The position numbers and the translations under genes were made by a program. Positions 24,950 through 34,035 of a stretch of DNA of 64,000 nt are shown here, one piece after another (position 1 is the first letter of the stretch; each line of letters starts with the position of its first letter). Source of the stretch: Streptococcus rubneri (GTDB lineage: Bacteria > Bacillota > Bacilli > Lactobacillales > Streptococcaceae); the NCBI RefSeq assembly GCF_004785935.1, contig NZ_SRRP01000001.1, forward strand, positions 496,001 through 560,000, read 5' to 3'. The notes beneath the pieces were generated by a model that worked only from the letters and a program-made list of their open reading frames with translations, had not been told where the DNA came from and ran no database searches.

Positions 24950-25894
24950 TTAGAGTTTTAGTGCTAACATATTGACTGTCATCCCTGCTGCAGTTCCTAT
25001 CAAGAAGATGGTATCTCCCTCCTTCACATAGCCATGATCAAGCGCATAGGCTAAACCAAAAGGAACAGCAACAGAAACCATATTGCCATAATCGCTAACG
25101 ATGTTAAGATACTGATGGTCTGGTACGCCTAATTTCTCCATGACCAAAGGAAGAGCACGACTGGCTTGGTGAGGAATGATATAGTCTACATTGGCAAGCG
25201 ATAAGCCAACCTTGTCTTGAAATTCTTGGAACATTTCTGGAATAACACGCGCAGATAGAAGCAAAATCTTCTTACCCTTCATGTCAAACATAAAATCGGT
25301 TTTGGTCGCTTCACTATAATGTTTTGGATGGTAGGCTGTTAAACCGCCGCGAATCTCTGTATCATGGGCCCCCTTAGACCAGGTCCGTTGAAGGCTTGCA
25401 ATCACTCCTAAATCTTCCGTCGTGCTTTCAAAGATAAAAGCAGCAGCCCCATCACTAAACAATTCATAGCTTTCTTTCTGCTTTGGATTGAGACCTAGGC
25501 TTCCCACCTCACTTGAAACAATGAGGACACGCTTGTACTCGCCACCTTCGATCAGATAAGAAATAGTACTAAGGGCTGAAATAAAGCTGGTACAAGTGGT
25601 ATTAATATCCATAGCGGGAATGGTCAAGTCTTTGGCCACTCGTTCATGGATTAGAGCTGCCGTACATGGAATCGGCTGAACCCCTACGGCGCTCGCTGAA
25701 ACTAGGCAGTCAATATCTGCCATGGTCAATTCTGCCTGCTTTAGAGCCTGTTCAATAGCACGAGCGGCTAGGTCAATCTGAGATTCTTCATCTTCTTTTA
25801 CTCGGTAACGTGTCTGGTCCTTAAAGGTGACTTGATGCTTGGGTAAGGCTGTTCCATAGCCTTTAATACGAACGTGTCTTTGTACACTTGTCAT
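24950..25894 (-). CDS. KASIII-like 3-oxoacyl synthase
   Basis: A 314-aa FabH-like condensing enzyme. The catalytic Cys is in INTTCTSFISA (Cys101), His in IIPHQASRALP and Asn in SDYGNMVSVAVPFG, so all three are present. The start at ATG 25894 follows AGGAGG. It is not the housekeeping fabH, as no fab genes adjoin it. It is the last gene of a cluster with an adenylate-forming enzyme, an MBL-fold hydrolase and an SDR, 11 bp apart from the first of these. This set recalls head-to-head acyl condensation pathways (OleA/C/D) or a lipid natural product; the product is unknown. Confidence 0.87.
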   Translation of the reverse strand: MTSVQRHVRIKGYGTALPKHQVTFKDQTRYRVKEDEESQIDLAARAIEQALKQAELTMADIDCLVSASAVGVQPIPCTAALIHERVAKDLTIPAMDINTTCTSFISALSTISYLIEGGEYKRVLIVSSEVGSLGLNPKQKESYELFSDGAAAFIFESTTEDLGVIASLQRTWSKGAHDTEIRGGLTAYHPKHYSEATKTDFMFDMKGKKILLLSARVIPEMFQEFQDKVGLSLANVDYIIPHQASRALPLVMEKLGVPDHQYLNIVSDYGNMVSVAVPFGLAYALDHGYVKEGDTIFLIGTAAGMTVNMLALKL

Positions 25895-25905
25895 AATGCT
25901 TCCTC

Positions 25906-27174
25906 CTATTTGTGAAGACGTTGTACGCGCTTGAGTTTGCGACTTGTGTCCCATTGGTAGTCAATAAAGGTAAGGTTGGGGATGATAAAGCCCTTTTGAT
26001 CTGCTAAGACTTGAAATTGGTTGAGGATAGCCTCTTCTATCTCAGGTGAACGTTTGCTGAGGGCAACCTGAACTTGTCCATCTTCTGTTTGAGTCACTTG
26101 ATAGTCTTGAATCCCTTCTACAAAAAGGATACAACGCCGAATGAAGTCTGGATAAACCATCTGTAGCTCGCCATCTGCTTTTTTGAAATAAAAGATGTCG
26201 TCCGAGCGGCCCTCTATTTTAGCAATCCGTGTAAAGACAGAACCACAACTGCAGAGCTCAGGATCCTCTACCAGAATATCATTGAGCCGGTAGCGGAAAA
26301 TAGGTTGGCTACTACGTTTAAAATCTGTAATGATAGGATAAAAACGGTGGTCATCCAAATAGTCTTTTTCCACTAATAAAATGTCCTCGTTGAGGTGCAA
26401 GTTCCCCTCAGAACAGGTACAGGCTAAAAAACCTTCTGTCGCTTGGTAGACCTGATCGACCTTAGACAGATGAAATGCCTGACGGATAAGGTCTCGGTCT
26501 CTATCCTCTAAGATTTCAGCTACGGAAACGACCTTTTGTGGTTGAATCTGTAGGGTCTGATTTTCTAAATACTTGGTTAAATCCAATAAGGTAGAGGCTG
26601 GAGCCACAAGGATAGTCGGCTGGTAGTCATTCAAACGCCCGATATGCTCTTGGCTATCTTTGAAAATATCAAAATATTCTAAGCGAATCAAGGGAGAATT
26701 GATGGTTTGATAGAGCTCGTTATCAGCTCGGAGGAAAAAGGCAATGCGGTGCCCAAAGAGCTTCCCTTTGGGAAGCATTTTAGCGAGAATAGCGGCTGCC
26801 CACATACTACGTTCTGTTTCTGTGGTGATAAAAATGCCTCGGTGGCCGGAGGTACCAGAGGAAAGACCCACTGCCACTTCTCCTTGCATCTCTGTAAAAT
26901 CACGAGACTGCTCTCCGCGAATGGCCATTTCAAGAGCCTGGTCCCGGTCGATTCCTTGGGTGTTTAACTCATTGAAATGATCCATCATAAAGGTCTTGTC
27001 CATATAGCGGAAGTCCTTTGGAAGGCCTTGAGCGAAATAGGGCGAATGTTGGAGTAAGAAGTCCTGGTATTTTTGCAGCTCTTTCTCTTGGTAGCGCTCG
27101 AGTTCCTCTCGGTTCTTAAAGCGGTGCTCCCAGCGGGTCTGGCAAAAGGTTTTAAGAAAGGTCCATTTTTTCAT
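25906..27174 (-). CDS. Adenylate-forming enzyme, F390 synthetase/PaaK-like
   Basis: A 422-aa member of the ANL superfamily in the PaaK/F390-synthetase branch. The ATP-binding loop is VAVGLSSGTSGHRGIFITTE (~101-120). Later motifs are YQATEGFLACTCSEGNLHLNEDILLVE and RYRLNDILVEDPELCSCGSVFTRIAKIEGRSDDIFYF, the last being the conserved arginine/hinge region with two cysteines. It activates a carboxylic acid as acyl-AMP. Its first 23 bases overlap the end of the MBL gene. It would supply or consume the acyl unit handled by the KASIII partner. Confidence 0.82.
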   Translation of the reverse strand: MKKWTFLKTFCQTRWEHRFKNREELERYQEKELQKYQDFLLQHSPYFAQGLPKDFRYMDKTFMMDHFNELNTQGIDRDQALEMAIRGEQSRDFTEMQGEVAVGLSSGTSGHRGIFITTETERSMWAAAILAKMLPKGKLFGHRIAFFLRADNELYQTINSPLIRLEYFDIFKDSQEHIGRLNDYQPTILVAPASTLLDLTKYLENQTLQIQPQKVVSVAEILEDRDRDLIRQAFHLSKVDQVYQATEGFLACTCSEGNLHLNEDILLVEKDYLDDHRFYPIITDFKRSSQPIFRYRLNDILVEDPELCSCGSVFTRIAKIEGRSDDIFYFKKADGELQMVYPDFIRRCILFVEGIQDYQVTQTEDGQVQVALSKRSPEIEEAILNQFQVLADQKGFIIPNLTFIDYQWDTSRKLKRVQRLHK

Positions 27175-27967
27175 CTAGTATCCTTTCTACCCGATCCATT
27201 GGATCATGACTGACAAGAACAGCAATCCCTTGATGTACCAAGGACCGCAAGAAATTGACGTTTTCTAAATAGGCCTCAACATTATCCTGAACTTGACTAG
27301 GAATCCAGCGCATCTGCTCTGTCAAGGGAAGAAGGTCAATTCCCCAACAGAGATCAGCCCCGATAAACAATTGGTACTCTGGAAGGAATAGGCAACCCTG
27401 TCCCTTAGCGTGCCCATCATGGGAACTAAGGAGAATACTGCCGTCTCCAAAGACATCCTCTGTTGCCGTATAAGGAAAAAGAGGATTGGTTTCTTGAGGT
27501 TGCATGATTTGGACGGATTCTTCAAAATAATCCGGCAAAAACTCTTTAAAAATTAAATCCTTAAAGCTGGGCTTCTGGTAGACCTGATAGGCTCTCTCGG
27601 TAACCAAGAAGCGCGCCTGTTTGAAACAACCCGCACCTCCTAGATGGTCTGGATGAAAATGTGAGAGGATGACATAAGATATGTCATCTGGTGAAATCCC
27701 AGTCGCTTGAAGCAAGCAATCAATCTGGTCCTCCTTTTTCATCTGCATAGGAGTTCCAAGACGGTAATAAAGATAACGGAATTTGCTTTTAATCTCATAA
27801 TGATAGCCCGTATCGTAGAGAATATAACCATGCTCTCGGTGTTTGAGGAGATAGACGCCGGCTGGAAAAACCATCTTCTTTCTTTTCTGCCCCTTAAAGA
27901 GCAAGGCAAGATCGCTGGTACAATAGCCAGCAGGGAAGTACTTAATGCTTTCGATAATCTTGGACAT
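27152..27967 (-). CDS. MBL-fold metallohydrolase
   Basis: A 271-aa metallo-beta-lactamase fold hydrolase. The metal-binding motif HFHPDHLGGAG (HxHxDH) is intact, with further ligands in LLSSHDGHAKGQG and VLVSHDPMDR. It resembles N-acyl-homoserine-lactonase-type enzymes, but the substrate cannot be inferred. ATG 27967 follows AAGGAGGG; the longer frame to 28039 overlaps the SDR gene. It overlaps both neighbours, so the four cluster genes are translationally coupled. It may hydrolyse an acyl ester or thioester in the pathway. Confidence 0.87.
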   Translation of the reverse strand: MSKIIESIKYFPAGYCTSDLALLFKGQKRKKMVFPAGVYLLKHREHGYILYDTGYHYEIKSKFRYLYYRLGTPMQMKKEDQIDCLLQATGISPDDISYVILSHFHPDHLGGAGCFKQARFLVTERAYQVYQKPSFKDLIFKEFLPDYFEESVQIMQPQETNPLFPYTATEDVFGDGSILLSSHDGHAKGQGCLFLPEYQLFIGADLCWGIDLLPLTEQMRWIPSQVQDNVEAYLENVNFLRSLVHQGIAVLVSHDPMDRVERILDEKMDLS

Positions 27968-28919
27968 ACTTGGCAATTCCCTCCTTGATGCTGATGCGTG
28001 GCTCATAGCCCAACTCCTCTCTTGCTTTTGAAATATCAAGAGTCTGGCTATAACGCAACAGGTAGTAGGTATAGCGAGTTAATGGTGGCTCTCCTTTTAG
28101 AGGTAAGACCCGATAAAGAACTTCTAAGCTCGAAGCTAAGCCACCTAGAAGAAAGGCCGGTAGTTTTTTATAACGAATAGGAAGTCCCAAGCCCTGCAAG
28201 GCTTCTTCGATCAGTTCCTTAAAGGGAGTCGGCTCGCCGTTGGTAATGTTGTAGACTTGACCTTCTGCCTGATTTGCTTTCAGAGCCAAAGCGATGGCCA
28301 AGGCAACATTCTCGACACAGGTCATGTCCATCAATTGCTTGCCCTCTTTGATTAAGGGGATTCCAATTTTTTGGCTTAGCTTGAGAACACGAGGAAGGAT
28401 GCTTGTATCCCCAACGCCAAAGAGCCCACGTGGACGGAGGATGATGGTTGGAACATCCGGGTAAGCAGGAAAGAGCTTCTCTGATAAGAGCTTACTTTTG
28501 ATGTAGTTGTTTAAATGATTTTCAGCTGGAGCATCTTCTTCCTTGATGCCGATTTGGTCTTTTGGAGCAGCGTAAATACTTGGTGAAGAAACATAGACCA
28601 AGCGATGTATTTTATTAGTACGACAAGCTTCTAAAACATGCTGGGTACCAAGGACGTTAGCTTGGTAAAAACTCTCCCAAGGACCCCAAACCGTTGATAA
28701 AGCTCCAGCGTGGACGACCATTTCAACGCCCTTGCAGGCCTCTTCTACTGCTTGCTTGGAACTCAGATCTCCTTTGAAGAATTCCACCTGGTCTGAAACC
28801 AAGCTTTGCCCTACTGCCTCATTCCGACCAAAGGCGCGAACAAAGTAGCCTTCTGCTACTAACTCTTTTACCACGTATTTTCCTAGAAAACCTGTTGCCC
28901 CTGTTACAAGTACTTTCAT
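27942..28919 (-). CDS. NAD-dependent epimerase/dehydratase (3-beta-HSD type SDR)
   Basis: A 325-aa extended short-chain dehydrogenase. It has the nucleotide fold MKVLVTGATGFLGKYVVKEL, DLSS.. and HAGALSTVWGPWESFY, and the catalytic Ser in VYVSSPSIYA. The usual YxxxK appears as NYIKSKLLSE. The clade is like OleD and 3-beta-hydroxysteroid dehydrogenases, which reduce beta-keto acids. It was preceded by a glycosyltransferase whose stop overlapped its ATG, but that gene is now broken. It is the first intact gene of the KASIII cluster. Confidence 0.87.
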   Translation of the reverse strand: MKVLVTGATGFLGKYVVKELVAEGYFVRAFGRNEAVGQSLVSDQVEFFKGDLSSKQAVEEACKGVEMVVHAGALSTVWGPWESFYQANVLGTQHVLEACRTNKIHRLVYVSSPSIYAAPKDQIGIKEEDAPAENHLNNYIKSKLLSEKLFPAYPDVPTIILRPRGLFGVGDTSILPRVLKLSQKIGIPLIKEGKQLMDMTCVENVALAIALALKANQAEGQVYNITNGEPTPFKELIEEALQGLGLPIRYKKLPAFLLGGLASSLEVLYRVLPLKGEPPLTRYTYYLLRYSQTLDISKAREELGYEPRISIKEGIAKYVQDYRKH

Positions 28920-29273
28920 AGCGCCTCCTTTTTAACTAAGTGATGAATTTCTTTCTTTAAAATGCTGGTGACATCATAGGCCAAGGCTCTCTTTTGGAGC
29001 TCTTTGAGTTGGGACCAGTCTTTTCTTGCAAGTAATGCTCAAAGGCTTGAGCAATCTTTTGACTCTTGTCCATGGGAGCTTGCAAGGCTACTCCTGCTTC
29101 TACTCCACGAATAACGTAATCATATTGGTCATAGTCATGCGGGAGGATTAAAGCTGGAATCCCATTTTTGATGCATTGAAAGAAAATCCCTGCACCACCA
29201 TGGTGGATAACATAATCCATTTGTAGGATATAGCTTTCATAAGGGAGATAGGTAAGGATAGATACATTTTGTA
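28916..29273 (-). pseudogene. Glycosyltransferase remnant (MGT/UGT family), truncated and frameshifted
   Basis: Only the C-terminal third of a macrolide/UDP-glycosyltransferase is left. The donor-site motif YVIHHGGAGIFFQCIKNGIPALILPHDYDQYDY is readable. In the 5' direction coding continues (NVSILTYLPYESYILQ) to a stop inside the palindrome at 29274-29297. Near 29035 the frame shifts: after EHYL, the next frame reads ARKDWSQLKELQKRALAYDVTSILKKEIHHLVKKEAL and ends at a TGA overlapping the SDR start codon. A one-base deletion explains this. It is therefore dead by both 5' loss and frameshift, and once belonged to the KASIII cluster. Confidence 0.85.
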
Positions 29274-29297
29274 TTTACATAATATAATTTATGTAAA
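29274..29297. repeat. AT-rich palindrome at the gntR stop and glycosyltransferase break
   Basis: A perfect 9-6-9 inverted repeat TTTACATAA-N6-TTATGTAAA, ending at the base before the gntR stop codon (29298) and exactly where the glycosyltransferase remnant begins. Confidence 0.7.
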
Positions 29298-29996
29298 TCA
29301 ATTATTTTCTAAGTAAAATTCAAACCGCTCTCCAACATACTGACTCTTTACATATTCAAAGGCTGTGCCATTATCTAAGTAAGAAACTTGCGTCAGGCCA
29401 AGGATGGCCTGTCCTTTAGGGATTTCTAGATATTCAGCAATCTTTTCTTTGGCCAAGCGAGCGTAAATAGTTTGTTGTGATTTACCAATGCGATAGCCGT
29501 GTTTTTCCAAGGTTTGGAAGAAATGGCTGGTTACTTCTTCTTTTTTGAAGTTTTTGATAAACTTCTCTGGAATCGAGGCAACTTCATAAACAACAGGGAC
29601 CCCATCCGCATAACGAACCCGTTCCATACGTACGATGGTTTCAGTCTTGTCGATACCAAGCTTATCTACTTCTTGAAGGCTTGGAATGGTGCGTTTGTAG
29701 GAAATTACCTGTGTCGAAGGGATCTTTCCTTGGGCCTTCATGATTTCAGTAAAACTGGTTGTCCCCCGCATCTTTTCCTGGACGCGCGTGCTAGCGACAA
29801 AGGTCCCACTGCCTACACGACGCTCCAGTACTCCTTCTTCTACCAAGAGAGTGATGGCTTGACGGAGGGTCATCCGACTCACCTGGAACTTTTCTGCCAG
29901 GTCCCGTTCGCTTGGTAAGCGTTGTCCGATTTTCCAGATTTTCTGGTCAATCTCTGCCTTGATTTGGTCGTGAATTTGAATGTATGCTGGGATCAT
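29298..29996 (-). CDS. GntR/HutC family transcriptional regulator
   Basis: A 232-aa DNA-binding regulator. The N-terminal winged helix (MIPAYIQIHDQIKAEIDQ.., RLPSERDLAEKFQVSRMTLRQAITLLVEEGVLERRVGSGTFVA) is followed by a UTRA effector domain (~90-230) with FEYVKSQYVGERFEFYLE at the end. UTRA domains bind small ligands such as sugar phosphates or amino acids. It diverges from guaA and is upstream of the broken KASIII cluster. A GntR gene beside guaA is, as I recall, common in streptococci, so its targets may be elsewhere. Confidence 0.92.
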   Translation of the reverse strand: MIPAYIQIHDQIKAEIDQKIWKIGQRLPSERDLAEKFQVSRMTLRQAITLLVEEGVLERRVGSGTFVASTRVQEKMRGTTSFTEIMKAQGKIPSTQVISYKRTIPSLQEVDKLGIDKTETIVRMERVRYADGVPVVYEVASIPEKFIKNFKKEEVTSHFFQTLEKHGYRIGKSQQTIYARLAKEKIAEYLEIPKGQAILGLTQVSYLDNGTAFEYVKSQYVGERFEFYLENN

Positions 29997-30091
29997 ATTG
30001 CTACTCTTTCTATCTGTTAAAACCTATTGTAGCGCAAATTTATCAAATCTTCAATCCTAGTCAGTCTTGATTGGTAATGAAGGGCCTTTTG

Positions 30092-30100
30092 TGTTAGAAT
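30092..30100 (+). promoter_or_regulatory. guaA promoter, extended -10
   Basis: TG-T-TAGAAT (30092-30100) is an extended -10 box 35 bp before guaA; no good -35 at standard spacing. No guanine riboswitch aptamer is visible in the 138-bp gap. Confidence 0.6.
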
Positions 30101-30134
30101 AGAGGAAAAGAATTTTCTAGAAGAAGGGGAAAAG

Positions 30135-31700
30135 ATGACAAACCTATCAACTGATTTGCATGATGTTGAAAAAATTATCGTGCTTGACTACGGTAGCCAG
30201 TACAATCAGCTTATTTCACGTCGTATTCGTGAGATTGGTGTCTTTTCAGAATTGAAGAGCCACAAAATTACTGCAGCTGAAGTTCGTGAAATCAATCCAG
30301 TTGGGATCGTTCTTTCAGGCGGACCAAACTCAGTGTATGAAGAAGGGTCTTTCGATATTGATCCTGAAATTTTTGAACTTGGAATTCCAATTCTTGGGAT
30401 CTGTTATGGAATGCAGCTATTAACTCACAAGCTTGGAGGAAAGGTTGTACCCGCAGGGGACGCTGGTAACCGTGAGTATGGTCAATCTGAGCTAAACTTA
30501 GCTGAATCTTCTGCTCTCTTTGAGGGAACACCTGATAAACAGTTGGTCTTGATGAGCCACGGTGATGCTGTAACAGAAATCCCTGCTGACTTTGTCCGTA
30601 CAGGTACTTCTGCTGACTGTCCTTATGCATCGATTGAAAACCCAGACAAGAAAATTTACGGTATCCAATTCCACCCTGAAGTTCGGCACTCAGTTCACGG
30701 CTATGATATCCTTCGTAACTTTGCCTTGAATATCTGTGGTGCCAAAGGTGACTGGACAATGGATAACTTTATCGAGATGCAAATCAAACAAATCCGTGAG
30801 AAAGTTGGAGACAAACGTGTCCTCCTTGGTCTCTCTGGTGGTGTTGACTCTTCTGTCGTTGGAGTTCTTCTCCAAAAAGCGATCGGGGATCAATTGATCT
30901 GTATCTTTGTAGACCACGGTCTTCTTCGTAAAGGAGAAGCTGACCAAGTCATGGATATGCTTGGTGGTAAGTTTGGTTTGAACATTGTCAAAGCTGATGC
31001 TGCGAAACGCTTCTTGGATAAATTGGCAGGTGTATCTGACCCTGAACAAAAACGGAAGATTATCGGTAACGAGTTTGTCTATGTCTTTGACGACGAAGCA
31101 AGCAAACTAACAGACGTGAAATTCCTTGCTCAAGGAACACTCTATACAGACGTCATCGAGTCAGGTACGGATACTGCTCAAACTATCAAGTCTCACCACA
31201 ACGTGGGTGGTCTTCCAGAAGATATGCAGTTTGAACTGATCGAGCCGCTCAACACTCTTTACAAGGATGAAGTTCGTGCTCTTGGAACTGAACTTGGTAT
31301 GCCAGACCACATCGTATGGCGCCAACCATTCCCAGGTCCAGGACTTGCAATCCGTGTTATGGGTGAAATCACTGAAGAAAAACTCGAAACAGTCCGTGAA
31401 TCAGACGCTATCCTTCGTGAAGAAATTGCTAAAGCTGGTCTTGACCGCGACATCTGGCAATACTTCACTGTTAACACTGGCGTTCGTTCAGTAGGTGTTA
31501 TGGGCGATGGTCGTACTTACGACTATACCATTGCCATCCGTGCTATCACTTCTATCGATGGAATGACAGCTGACTTCGCTAAGATTCCTTGGGAAGTTCT
31601 CCAAAAAATCTCAGTTCGTATCGTAAACGAAGTTGACCACGTTAACCGTATCGTCTACGATATCACAAGTAAACCACCTGCAACCGTTGAGTGGGAATAG
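30135..31700 (+). CDS. guaA: GMP synthase (glutamine-hydrolysing)
   Basis: A 521-aa cytoplasmic enzyme that converts XMP to GMP using glutamine and ATP. The class I amidotransferase domain has GICYGMQ (catalytic Cys) and QFHPEVRHS (His, Glu). The PP-loop ATPase has [17 protein letters not shown], and the C-terminal dimerisation domain ends in [19 protein letters not shown] precedes the ATG. It is the only long + strand gene in the right replichore until 57 kb, so it runs against the fork. Together with guaC-xpt-pbuX it covers guanine nucleotide metabolism. Confidence 0.97.
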   Translation: MTNLSTDLHDVEKIIVLDYGSQYNQLISRRIREIGVFSELKSHKITAAEVREINPVGIVLSGGPNSVYEEGSFDIDPEIFELGIPILGICYGMQLLTHKLGGKVVPAGDAGNREYGQSELNLAESSALFEGTPDKQLVLMSHGDAVTEIPADFVRTGTSADCPYASIENPDKKIYGIQFHPEVRHSVHGYDILRNFALNICGAKGDWTMDNFIEMQIKQIREKVGDKRVLLGLSGGVDSSVVGVLLQKAIGDQLICIFVDHGLLRKGEADQVMDMLGGKFGLNIVKADAAKRFLDKLAGVSDPEQKRKIIGNEFVYVFDDEASKLTDVKFLAQGTLYTDVIESGTDTAQTIKSHHNVGGLPEDMQFELIEPLNTLYKDEVRALGTELGMPDHIVWRQPFPGPGLAIRVMGEITEEKLETVRESDAILREEIAKAGLDRDIWQYFTVNTGVRSVGVMGDGRTYDYTIAIRAITSIDGMTADFAKIPWEVLQKISVRIVNEVDHVNRIVYDITSKPPATVEWE

Positions 31701-31719
31701 AATAACTATTAGAAAAATA

Positions 31720-31763
31720 AAATACCCTATTAGAAATTAATTTTCTAATAGGGTATTTTTTTG
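31720..31763 (+). terminator. guaA terminator
   Basis: A perfect long stem AATACCCTATTAGAAA/TTTCTAATAGGGTATT with a small loop and seven Ts, 20 bp after guaA. Confidence 0.95.
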
Positions 31764-31845
31764 AATCACAATCTAAAGGTGTTTTATTCTACTTAGACTA
31801 CTTAATACGTTTAAATAATTGGTACTCTTTCTTGCTGTTATCCTT

Positions 31846-33363
31846 TTACTCAACGTCTTTCTCAGACACAATCTTTGGGTATTCTCGAACTTCAGATGGA
31901 TCATGGTGGGGACTCCAAACTTGGGCCAGGAAGGGTTCACGTTTGGCTCTTTCTCCATAGTTCCAAGAGCTACTTTCACATAATGGGCAAAAATGGCCAG
32001 CTTCTAGTACCAACTTTGGACTGGCGGTAAATTCGTGGCCAAAGGCACAGCGAAAATGCAACTTCTCAGACCAGTTCCCTTTTTCCATCTGTGAAGAGAG
32101 GCACTCTCCTCCACGAAAGACTGCTGCTCCTCTCAGATCTTCTAGATCCAATTGTTCTGGAGATTTACTTTCATCATAACCATGGTCTATGATTTGCTGA
32201 GTGGACCATGCTGTAAAATGCTCCATGTCACTCAATTTATTTGGCAAAGACTTCCATTTGTCTCGGTTTCCCCAGTAGGCTTCAATTTGTGGTTCTAGGT
32301 TATCTTCGATAAAACGGAGGGTTCCAAAGCGCGTGCGGGCGATTTTCTTGAATTGATACTGAATAATCTTCCCTAAGAGCTTCTGGCCTCCTGGCAACTT
32401 GTTTATCAGACGAATAGCATGGATTCCCCAACCTACATTTTTTTCTAAAGAGCTATAAAAGTAGTCAATGGAATCGCTCTGGAAATGTAAAAAATTTTCT
32501 AAGATGTCAGAATCCAAATAGTAATGGCCATGAAAATTTTGGGTTGCATAGAGCTTAGGATTAATGACATTATCTAAGTTGCTAAAGCCCAGCTTACCAC
32601 CGTAAAAGGCCTGAAAGAGCTCATAGGTACTGACGCGACAACTTTCACCACCTCCAATGTTGTAGACATGATTCCAAAAATCCTCTGCTAGGCTTCCTGC
32701 TGCCTCATACTGGCAGAGATGGGCAATCATTCGACCTGAATCACGATCCGAAACATACTCTAGGACATTATCTAGACAATTGTGAAAGATAATCGCATCT
32801 CGAATACTAGCCATAGCAGGGCCCATCATTCCTGTCTGTCGTAGGCTCACCCAATAAGACAAACCAGATTCAATTAGATAGCGTTCGGCTGTCACCTTTG
32901 AAACAGCGTAGTAATCGAAGATAGAAGGTTTGATGGGATCCCCGACTCTCCCCCAATGAAGCCCTGGCATACGATCTCCAGTTTGTGCGACTGTGCCAAT
33001 GCTAACAAGTTTGGTTGCTGTCTCCTGTCCCCAATGGTAGATGGCGGAGACAAGATTTTTCATGGACCCAAAATTAACCTGCATGGCTTTTATGGGATCA
33101 TAATCTGCAGCTGGTGAGACAAAGGCAGCAATGTGAATGACCAGATCTATTCCTTTCATCAACTCAGTGACGAAGGCTGGATCAGTCAAATTTCCATAAA
33201 CAATCTGAATCTTAGGAATTGAGACATAAGGACGCATGATGGTTCGATCTTTATCCGTATCCATTACAGGTAAGAGCAAGTCAAAATTTCTCTCTCCTGC
33301 TAGAATTGCTTTCAAACTTTCTTGGCCCATTGCACCAGAGGCACCTGTAAGTAAGATTTTCAT
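31846..33363 (-). CDS. NAD-dependent epimerase/dehydratase with C-terminal zinc-ribbon-like tail
   Basis: A 505-aa protein. Residues 1-~270 are an extended SDR: MKILLTGASGAMGQE, DLVIHIAAFVSPAADYDPI, catalytic FDYYAVSKVTAERYL (YxxxK) and the later VYNIGGGES. A ~150-residue middle part has no recognised motif. The last ~90 residues include FRCAFGHEFTASPKLVLEAGHFCPLCESSSW, a C..H...H/C..C pattern that looks like a metal-binding ribbon. Its length is well above the ~310-330 aa of simple SDRs. It is monocistronic downstream of guaA on the opposite strand. The substrate is unknown. Confidence 0.82.
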   Translation of the reverse strand: MKILLTGASGAMGQESLKAILAGERNFDLLLPVMDTDKDRTIMRPYVSIPKIQIVYGNLTDPAFVTELMKGIDLVIHIAAFVSPAADYDPIKAMQVNFGSMKNLVSAIYHWGQETATKLVSIGTVAQTGDRMPGLHWGRVGDPIKPSIFDYYAVSKVTAERYLIESGLSYWVSLRQTGMMGPAMASIRDAIIFHNCLDNVLEYVSDRDSGRMIAHLCQYEAAGSLAEDFWNHVYNIGGGESCRVSTYELFQAFYGGKLGFSNLDNVINPKLYATQNFHGHYYLDSDILENFLHFQSDSIDYFYSSLEKNVGWGIHAIRLINKLPGGQKLLGKIIQYQFKKIARTRFGTLRFIEDNLEPQIEAYWGNRDKWKSLPNKLSDMEHFTAWSTQQIIDHGYDESKSPEQLDLEDLRGAAVFRGGECLSSQMEKGNWSEKLHFRCAFGHEFTASPKLVLEAGHFCPLCESSSWNYGERAKREPFLAQVWSPHHDPSEVREYPKIVSEKDVE

Positions 33364-33599
33364 GGTTTATCCTTCTTCTATCATCCCTTCGAATTGAAAT
33401 GAGACACTATCCTATTATAGTCGTATTATACTCCTCTAAGGTCTATATTTCAAATTGAAATCAAGAAGTTCGATTGGCTTTATAGAATTTTGAGACAAGA
33501 AATAATGACGTTAGCTATCAGCTTGTTTCTGTGTTATAATATAGATGAGGAAACGTATAATATTTTTGGCTTCGTTCAAAGAAAGCGAGGTGATGAAGG

Positions 33600-33953
33600 A
33601 TGCGTAAAATCTTGCACACTCTTCCTTACTATTTGGTTCTTCTCTTCTTTTATTGGCCCTTCTATGAGTTGATTTTTCTTCTGATCACAGATCCACTCGT
33701 CCAGAAGGGAGTCCTTATCAATAATCTTTTCTTTTATTCTCCTCTAGCGACCTTCTTGGTCTCCTTCCTATATTGTTATCGCCATCATTTTACGATGTGG
33801 TGGTTGCTTGGAGTTGCTCTCATCTTTTGTTTTACCATCCTCACTCTAAATGACTTCATCCTCTTGTATTTACTAGCCTATGAAGTATGCGCATTAATAG
33901 GCCTGGCTTGTGGAGCAGGTCTCAGGTTTGTTTTTATGAAAAAGAAAGTATAA
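33600..33953 (+). CDS. Small four-helix membrane protein, unknown
   Basis: A 117-aa hydrophobic protein with about four membrane segments (residues ~8-30, 43-59, 67-86, 88-110) and a basic end, KKKV. I do not recognise a named family. GAGGTG lies 7 bp before ATG 33600, and an extended -10 (TGTTATAAT, ~33533-33541) lies upstream. An overlapping frame from 33490 is a shadow. A hairpin terminator follows 6 bp after the stop. Confidence 0.75.
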   Translation: MRKILHTLPYYLVLLFFYWPFYELIFLLITDPLVQKGVLINNLFFYSPLATFLVSFLYCYRHHFTMWWLLGVALIFCFTILTLNDFILLYLLAYEVCALIGLACGAGLRFVFMKKKV

Positions 33954-33958
33954 ATTGC

Positions 33959-33991
33959 AAAACACCTCTCAGTAGTCTGGGAGGTGTTTTC
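33959..33991. terminator. Terminator shared by the membrane protein and DUF1002 genes
   Basis: AAAACACCTC/GAGGTGTTTT with a 12-nt loop and T-runs on both strands, lying between convergent genes. Confidence 0.88.
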
Positions 33992-34035
33992 ATCTATGGT
34001 CAAATGAGGAAATGTTCCATTCATGTGGATGCTAG

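Noticed and set aside
30001-30134. Guanine riboswitch before guaA
   Set aside because: No P1/P2/P3 arrangement or GTTTCTAC segment found.
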